In this document: positions 59,733 to 64,000 of the stretch, piece by piece
How the letters are laid out: the number at the start of each line of letters is the position of its first letter
Numbering within the stretch: the first letter of the stretch is position 1
Origin: Raineya sp964654605
GTDB lineage: Bacteria; Bacteroidota; Bacteroidia; Cytophagales; Thermonemataceae
Assembly (NCBI GenBank): GCA_964654605.1
Contig: CAZZLW010000071.1
Coordinates: 7,401 to 71,400 of the forward strand
Reading direction: 5' to 3'
DNA: 64,000 nt
Notes under the pieces: model-generated
The model's input: only the letters and a program-made list of their open reading frames with translations
Databases searched by the model: none
What the model was told of the DNA's origin: nothing
Translations under genes and position numbers: made by a program

Positions 59733-59767
59733 CAAGCGTTGTGTATTACTTCAAAATTTGTTGTTTT

Positions 59768-60865
59768 ATGAGAAAAATGTTTTGGATAGTCAGCTTTTTG
59801 AGTTTGGTGATTGTGTATCAAATTCAGGCACAGGTAGGTTCTGCGATGGTCAATTTGGAGCAGGGAAAATTGGATAAAGCCAAAGAAGCCATAGATAAAG
59901 CCTTGCAGAACGAAAAAGACGCTCAAAAATCTAAAACTTGGTTTGTGAAAGGAGAGGTGTATAGTGCCATTGCCCAAAGCCCTATTCCCAATTTTGCTAA
60001 TTTAGATAAAAATGCGGCTCGTACTGCTCTGCAAGCCTATCGGAAAGCAATGGAACTTGAACCCAACCAAAAAGGATATTACAAAGATGCTGAAAATGCT
60101 ATCAAAACCAAGTTGTACGCTTGTGCTATCAATCAGGGAGCAAATTTGTACAATTCCAAAGAAAAAGACTTGGCAAATGCCCTGATAGCTTTTGAAGTAG
60201 CTCACGAGGCGAACCCTATGGATACTGTGGCTGTTACGTATGTTTCGGCTCTGGCTTGGGAAACCAAAAACTACGACAAATTTTTAGCCTATGCCGAAAA
60301 AATTGAAAAAATGAACTTTCACCCTTCTACCAAGAAAGTTACCAAATTGCAAATGGCATACCTGCACGCTGAAAGAAAAAATACTGCCAAAGCGATTGAA
60401 ATTTTGGAGGGAGCTATCAAGCAATATCCTAACGATAAGCAAATCTGGGGGCTTGCGGCAGAATTGTACGAACAGCAAATCAAAAATGGAGGACAAAACA
60501 ATTTGATTGAGTTTTACGAAAGAGCAGTCAAGCAATTTCCCAATGACGTTGATTTCTGGAAACTTTTAGGCTATGCTTATTGGAACAAAGCTGTTGAGGT
60601 TGAAAAGGAAATTCGTAAGAAAAAAGAAGCCGAAGGACTTACAGGAGAACTGAAAGACCCCAAAAAACAGCAAAAAGCTCGTGAATACAATACCATTGTG
60701 GATAATGAAATCAAAAAGGCTATTCCACCGCTTGAAAAAGCAGACCAGCTTAAACCCAACGACTTTGATATAATGGATTTGCTTCGTGCCTGCTACGAAA
60801 CACTCGGAATGAAAGATAAAAAAGCAGAAATGGATAAGAAAATCAAAGCCATAGGCAGAGAGTAA
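59768..60865 (+). CDS. Exported tetratricopeptide-repeat protein
   Basis: A 365-aa protein with a signal peptide (MRKMFWIVSFLSLVIVYQIQAQ) and about six or seven TPR units: MVNLEQGKLDKAKEAIDKAL, ARTALQAYRKAMELEPNQKG, LIAFEVAHEANPMDTVAVTY, KAIEILEGAIKQYPNDKQIW, EFYERAVKQFPNDVDFWKL, and a last one before the end (ALPPLEKADQLKPNDFDIM as IPPLEKADQLKPN). It probably acts as a periplasmic or outer-membrane-facing scaffold. The start at 59768 is preferred over longer in-frame options because the signal peptide begins there and the promoter precedes it. The partner proteins are unknown. Confidence 0.88.
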   Translation: MRKMFWIVSFLSLVIVYQIQAQVGSAMVNLEQGKLDKAKEAIDKALQNEKDAQKSKTWFVKGEVYSAIAQSPIPNFANLDKNAARTALQAYRKAMELEPNQKGYYKDAENAIKTKLYACAINQGANLYNSKEKDLANALIAFEVAHEANPMDTVAVTYVSALAWETKNYDKFLAYAEKIEKMNFHPSTKKVTKLQMAYLHAERKNTAKAIEILEGAIKQYPNDKQIWGLAAELYEQQIKNGGQNNLIEFYERAVKQFPNDVDFWKLLGYAYWNKAVEVEKEIRKKKEAEGLTGELKDPKKQQKAREYNTIVDNEIKKAIPPLEKADQLKPNDFDIMDLLRACYETLGMKDKKAEMDKKIKAIGRE

Positions 60866-60886
60866 GCAATTTGATTTTTACTTTTT

Positions 60887-60923
60887 ACGGCGAAGCCTTC
60901 GCTTCAAGCGAAGGCTTCGCCGT
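60887..60923. repeat. GC-rich perfect palindrome between convergent genes
   Basis: An 18-nt arm beginning ACGGCGAAGCC (60887-60904) is followed after one base by its exact complement (60906-60923). It is far more GC-rich than its surroundings and has T-runs on the 5' side instead of the 3' side. It may end transcription of the TPR and receptor genes, or be a palindromic repeat element. Confidence 0.75.
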
Positions 60924-60925
60924 AT

Positions 60926-63355
60926 CTAAAACTCCACAATAAACCCAATTGTAGGAAGTACCGTAGGGTCGTTGTTTTCTAAAATCACAGGAATTGCATT
61001 AGAGCCGTCTATGCGTATGGGTTGCCCATCGGTAGTAGCAAAGCCCGAGTTATCAGCGGTTCTCTGAAAGGTATATTGTGGGAAAGCGGGGCTGGGAAGT
61101 ACAAAAGCATTGACTACATCAAGGTACAAATCCAAAGTCCAACGGCGGAAATTGATTTTCTTATCCAAACGGAAATCAAAAGACTGAAACGCTCCTAAGC
61201 GTTGTGTGTTATATTGCGAAAGATCTAAAATACCTTCGCCTATACTTAAATAATTTCGGCGTGAGGCTTCCAAATCGAAAGGCGTAAAGGGTGCCCCACC
61301 CTGATAGCGATATTTTAAGCCCATTTCCCAACCTTTTCCAAATTTTTTACCCAAAATCCCTGAAAATAAATGTCTTGTATCCCAAGCCGAAACAATGTAC
61401 TTACCATTGAGGTCGGTGTATTCAGACCAAAAAAGCGTGTAAGAAGCCGTAAAAAACAAATTTTTTACTAGTTTTTGCTGTGCAAAAAGCTCTATTCCGT
61501 AGGTTCTGCCTTTGCCCGTAGGGCTTACAGGCTCATTGCCGATTGCTCCAAAATTACCTCCCTGATTTGCCAAAGAAACGCCTTCACGCAAAGAAATAGG
61601 ATAGTTTTCGTAAGTTTTGTAAAAACCTTCCAATGTAAAACGCAAGCTCGGCTTGGGCATAAATTCAACACCTGCCGTAAAATGATTGTTAGCAATATAA
61701 GGCGAATTTCTATTGGCAAAGTTGCCCTGCTCATCTCTAAAACCCAATACCGTGTAAATGGGTATTTTGTAATAACGCCCCACTGAAGCCGAGGCAAACC
61801 ATTGTTCATTGATTTGATACGAGAGAGCAAGGCGTGGCGAGAGCGTTCTGTAAAACTGCAAACCTGTATCAGTAAAAGTATTCATATCGCTACGCAAACC
61901 CGCAGAGATGCCCCAGCGGTCAAGGGTTTTGCTTACCTGACCGAAAAAGCCTAAACGGAAAAAATCAATTGCAGAGCTAGCGAAAATATCAATTTGAGGC
62001 TGAATGATATTACCAAAGTCATCACGAATTTCTCTACGAAAACGATTGAAAAAGTTATTGTTAAATTTGACATATTGCAAAACTCCTCCATAACTCCATT
62101 TCCAAGTACCATCTTTTTTGTTGAAATCTATACGCAGTTTGTTTTCAATTTCCTGAGAACGTACCCGTAAAGTTCTGCGACTTTCATCACCAAATTGAGC
62201 ATCTTCAAATCTATCTAAACGATTTTCAAACATATTACGGCTCAAAGCAATATTTACGTAACCTTTGGGAATAAGCCTTCTGAGTGCAAAGCCTGTCGTA
62301 TAATTCCACTGATTGATAGCAGGATTTGAGCGTAAAACGTACTCTTTGGTAACATCAGACTCGCGAGGCACACCAAAGGAAAACTCATCAATAGCTCCCA
62401 ATCCAATAGCCGTAAGGGTAGTTTTGCTATCCAGTTGGCTACTTACTTTATACTGAAAATCCCAATAATTGGGGCGAATAGGCAAATCCAGTGCCGCAAA
62501 CAAAAATTGCAGGTAAGACCTACGCACGGAAGCCAAATAAGTTGTTTTTTTAGACAAAGGACCTTCAAGAGTAGTAGCCAGCTCTGTTCCTGAAAGTCGG
62601 ATATTACCCGAAAAGCGTTCAGGGTTTCCATTTCTTTGCTTGAATTCAAGCACTGATGAAAGTGCATTATCAAAGCGAGCATGAAAAGCCGAACTGCTAA
62701 GCGTTACATCTTCAATAAAAGAAACATTCAAAATGCCCGTAGGACCGCCCGCTGCTCCTTGGGTGGCAAAATGATTGATAATAGGCACTTCAATACCATC
62801 TAAATAATACACATTTTCGTTAGGGGCACCACCACGAATGATAATATCATTACGAAAACCTCCTACCGAACCTGCCGTTCCACCCACGCCTGGCAAAGCC
62901 TGTACTACACGAGAAATATCAAAGTTCCCACCTGGGTTGCTACGAATCTCCTCCGTAGTAAGTTTCTGTACCGAAAGAGGTGTTTCCAGCGTTGCGGCTG
63001 AAGCTGATTTAGAGGTTTTTTCAGTAACCTCTACGGCTTCAATGTTTTGCTCGTCTTCCAACTCAAAATTTAGAATTTGAGCATTTCCCGAAGTTACTAC
63101 AATGTTGTATTTGGTTTGACTTTTGTAGCCCGCTACCGAAGCTGTAACGTTGTAGCTTCCTGTGGCTATTTCTAAACGAAAATTACCATTTTCGTCAGAT
63201 GTGATGCCTATTTCGGTGTTTTCAACCTTGATAACTGCACCTACTAAAACTTCTTGGGTGTTTTTGTCTTTGATAGAGCCTAAAATGATGCCTTTGGATT
63301 GTGAGAGAGCTGAAAAAGAAAAGAAAGCAAGTTGTAAAATGTAAAAAAATCGCAT
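60926..63355 (-). CDS. TonB-dependent receptor
   Basis: An 809-aa outer-membrane transporter. The parts in order: signal peptide (MRFFYILQLAFFSFSALSQ), carboxypeptidase-regulatory-like domain (GIILGSIKDKNTQEVLVGAVI ... GSYNVTASVAGYKSQ; ~residues 20-105), TonB plug (LETPLSVQKLTTEEIRSNPGG ... VVQALPGVGGTAGSVGGF ... IIIRGGAPNENVYYLDGIEV; ~120-235) and a 22-strand-type barrel ending FIVEF with terminal Phe. No SusD partner is adjacent, so import of a glycan by a SusCD pair is unlikely. The substrate (for example a metal chelate or vitamin) cannot be told from sequence. Confidence 0.93.
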   Translation of the reverse strand: MRFFYILQLAFFSFSALSQSKGIILGSIKDKNTQEVLVGAVIKVENTEIGITSDENGNFRLEIATGSYNVTASVAGYKSQTKYNIVVTSGNAQILNFELEDEQNIEAVEVTEKTSKSASAATLETPLSVQKLTTEEIRSNPGGNFDISRVVQALPGVGGTAGSVGGFRNDIIIRGGAPNENVYYLDGIEVPIINHFATQGAAGGPTGILNVSFIEDVTLSSSAFHARFDNALSSVLEFKQRNGNPERFSGNIRLSGTELATTLEGPLSKKTTYLASVRRSYLQFLFAALDLPIRPNYWDFQYKVSSQLDSKTTLTAIGLGAIDEFSFGVPRESDVTKEYVLRSNPAINQWNYTTGFALRRLIPKGYVNIALSRNMFENRLDRFEDAQFGDESRRTLRVRSQEIENKLRIDFNKKDGTWKWSYGGVLQYVKFNNNFFNRFRREIRDDFGNIIQPQIDIFASSAIDFFRLGFFGQVSKTLDRWGISAGLRSDMNTFTDTGLQFYRTLSPRLALSYQINEQWFASASVGRYYKIPIYTVLGFRDEQGNFANRNSPYIANNHFTAGVEFMPKPSLRFTLEGFYKTYENYPISLREGVSLANQGGNFGAIGNEPVSPTGKGRTYGIELFAQQKLVKNLFFTASYTLFWSEYTDLNGKYIVSAWDTRHLFSGILGKKFGKGWEMGLKYRYQGGAPFTPFDLEASRRNYLSIGEGILDLSQYNTQRLGAFQSFDFRLDKKINFRRWTLDLYLDVVNAFVLPSPAFPQYTFQRTADNSGFATTDGQPIRIDGSNAIPVILENNDPTVLPTIGFIVEF

Positions 63356-63468
63356 AGCCTTAAAAATTTAGAAAATCAACATCAGAACTGCTAAAATGAA
63401 TATATTGTTTGAAAGTTGTCTAAATTTTTCGGTTGTGGCTTGGCTGTCAGAATCTTAGGGATTTAACT

Positions 63469-63501
63469 CACAAAGCCCTCATTTTCGGTGAGGGCTTTGT
63501 G
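63469..63501 (-). terminator. Strong hairpin after the right-edge gene pair
   Basis: A 13-bp perfect stem (CACAAAGCCCTCA at 63469-63481 against TGAGGGCTTTGTG at 63489-63501) with a 7-nt loop, 33 nt past the stop of the leftward gene. No clear T-run. The rest of the spacer up to the receptor start (63356-63468) is AT-rich and otherwise featureless. Confidence 0.65.
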
Positions 63502-63534
63502 GATTTATTTGACTATAATACTGCTCTTACCCTA

Positions 63535-63834
63535 TCAATCTTCACATCCTAAGTGCTCACAAATATAGTAGTAGCGTACTCTGATTACTTTGCACTCGTT
63601 GGGGTTAAGCCTATTCCTGCTATCTAAATCTATAATATACACGTATTTCAATCCCATAAAGTAATCTAATAGCTCTCTTGCACGCATATTGTAAACTATA
63701 TTCGTTAATCCTTGCATATCAATGGCTATTCCGTTGAATAAGTTAGGGTCTTTGTAGGTGTAAGAATTTCGGTCTAAAGTGTAAAATAGCTCTAACGATA
63801 TTCTATTGCCTCCTCCAAATGTTAAATCAAACAT
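63535..63834 (-). CDS. Uncharacterised protein (99 aa)
   Basis: I do not recognise a family. The sequence is beta-rich, with MFDLTFGGGNRISLELFYTL at the N-terminus and a Tyr-rich core (YFMGLKYVYIIDLDSRNRL, KVIRVRYYYICEH). There is no signal peptide. It begins 12 bp after the stop of a gene that enters from the right edge, so the two are probably co-transcribed. The codon use (many TAT, AGA and ATA) differs from most genes in the window and suggests recent acquisition. It may be a fragment of a longer unknown system that continues outside. Confidence 0.5.
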   Translation of the reverse strand: MFDLTFGGGNRISLELFYTLDRNSYTYKDPNLFNGIAIDMQGLTNIVYNMRARELLDYFMGLKYVYIIDLDSRNRLNPNECKVIRVRYYYICEHLGCED

Positions 63835-63846
63835 ATAAGAATCCTG

Positions 63847-63999
63847 TTACTCTATTCGTCCATTTTTCTTTACAGGAGTAATGTCGCAAAAAGAATTCTC
63901 CCCATTGATAGCACGGCTATATTTGAGCACTAAGGTATTTTGGTTATTACCAAATTGAGGCAAAAGCTGAGCATTGCCTTTTTGAAAGAAGGCTATCAA
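63847..63999 (-). CDS. Uncharacterised protein, C-terminal fragment
   Basis: The last 50 codons and TAA stop of a leftward gene truncated by the window end. The readable part includes LIAFFQKGNAQLLPQFGNN, then LVLKYSRAINGENSFCDITP and a basic end KKNGRIE. The frame is open to the window edge; the other two minus-strand frames contain stops. The 12-bp gap to the 99-aa gene suggests one transcript. No family is recognised. Confidence 0.45.
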   Translation of the reverse strand: MIAFFQKGNAQLLPQFGNNQNTLVLKYSRAINGENSFCDITPVKKNGRIE

Positions 64000-64000
64000 C

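Noticed and set aside
1..64000. CRISPR array, rRNA, prophage, intact insertion sequence or replication origin
   Set aside because: I saw no evenly spaced repeats, no rRNA-like sequence, no phage gene cluster, no transposase with terminal repeats beyond the Rpn gene, and no DnaA-box cluster near dnaN.

Overview
The window reads as an AT-rich, gene-dense stretch of a Bacteroidota chromosome, most likely from the Cytophagales or a neighbouring order. The evidence is a type B type-IX-secretion sorting domain, a GLPGLI/outer-membrane-barrel pair, DUF4270, DUF6452+DUF6048, DUF3098, DUF6702 and DUF2027-Smr proteins, a PD-(D/E)XK (Rpn) putative transposase, and TAnnTTTG promoter boxes, the best with a TTG about 18-20 nt upstream. 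Clear Shine-Dalgarno sequences are rare, as expected for this phylum. The gene content is mostly housekeeping. I see no prophage, CRISPR array, rRNA or intact insertion sequence.

Layout. 1-7.9 kb: the end of a PAS-fold protein, htpG, a TolC-like efflux protein, tig, a tRNA-Leu(UAG), a POTRA/Omp85-like barrel, a dienoyl-CoA isomerase-like crotonase and a small orphan. 8-13.2 kb: a minimal M1 peptidase and a GLPGLI protein/outer-membrane-barrel operon. 13.4-15.6 kb: a secreted repeat-domain/K+-channel fusion. 15.7-20.1 kb: pfkA, an outer-membrane protein of unknown role, and ftsQ-ftsA without ftsZ. 20.2-26.4 kb: cobT, then a leftward hutU / PAS histidine kinase / glycosyltransferase operon. 26.6-33.5 kb: a carB lacking its allosteric domain, the NAD(P)HX repair enzyme, a DUF1036 protein, uppP, DUF3098 and a bestrophin-like protein. 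33.6-40.4 kb: lnt-purH-DUF6702, pdhA, plsC and dnaN. 40.4-46.7 kb: a tyrS-fabD-smr operon, the DUF6452/DUF6048 pair, and a cobalamin/siderophore-type binding lipoprotein. 46.7-54 kb: a DEAD-box helicase, a short glycogen synthase-DUF4270-glmS operon, and an Rpn nuclease overlapping an ABC ATPase. 54-64 kb: a T9SS cargo protein, an SGNH hydrolase, a ytxH-icd-tlpA-aminotransferase operon, a TPR protein, a TonB-dependent receptor, and two unknown genes at the right edge.

Most striking are four things. One is the channel gene at 13.4-15.6 kb, which appears to put a repeat-rich sensor in the periplasm. The second is a ~128-bp intergenic element present twice, both times upstream of a gene and in the same orientation relative to it. 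The third is a 311-bp intergenic region with two stacked palindromes and two further hairpins upstream of a TPR gene with a near-consensus promoter. The fourth is an intrinsic terminator that fills most of the short gap between tRNA-Leu and tig.

All family calls are from reading the translated sequence; no database search was run.
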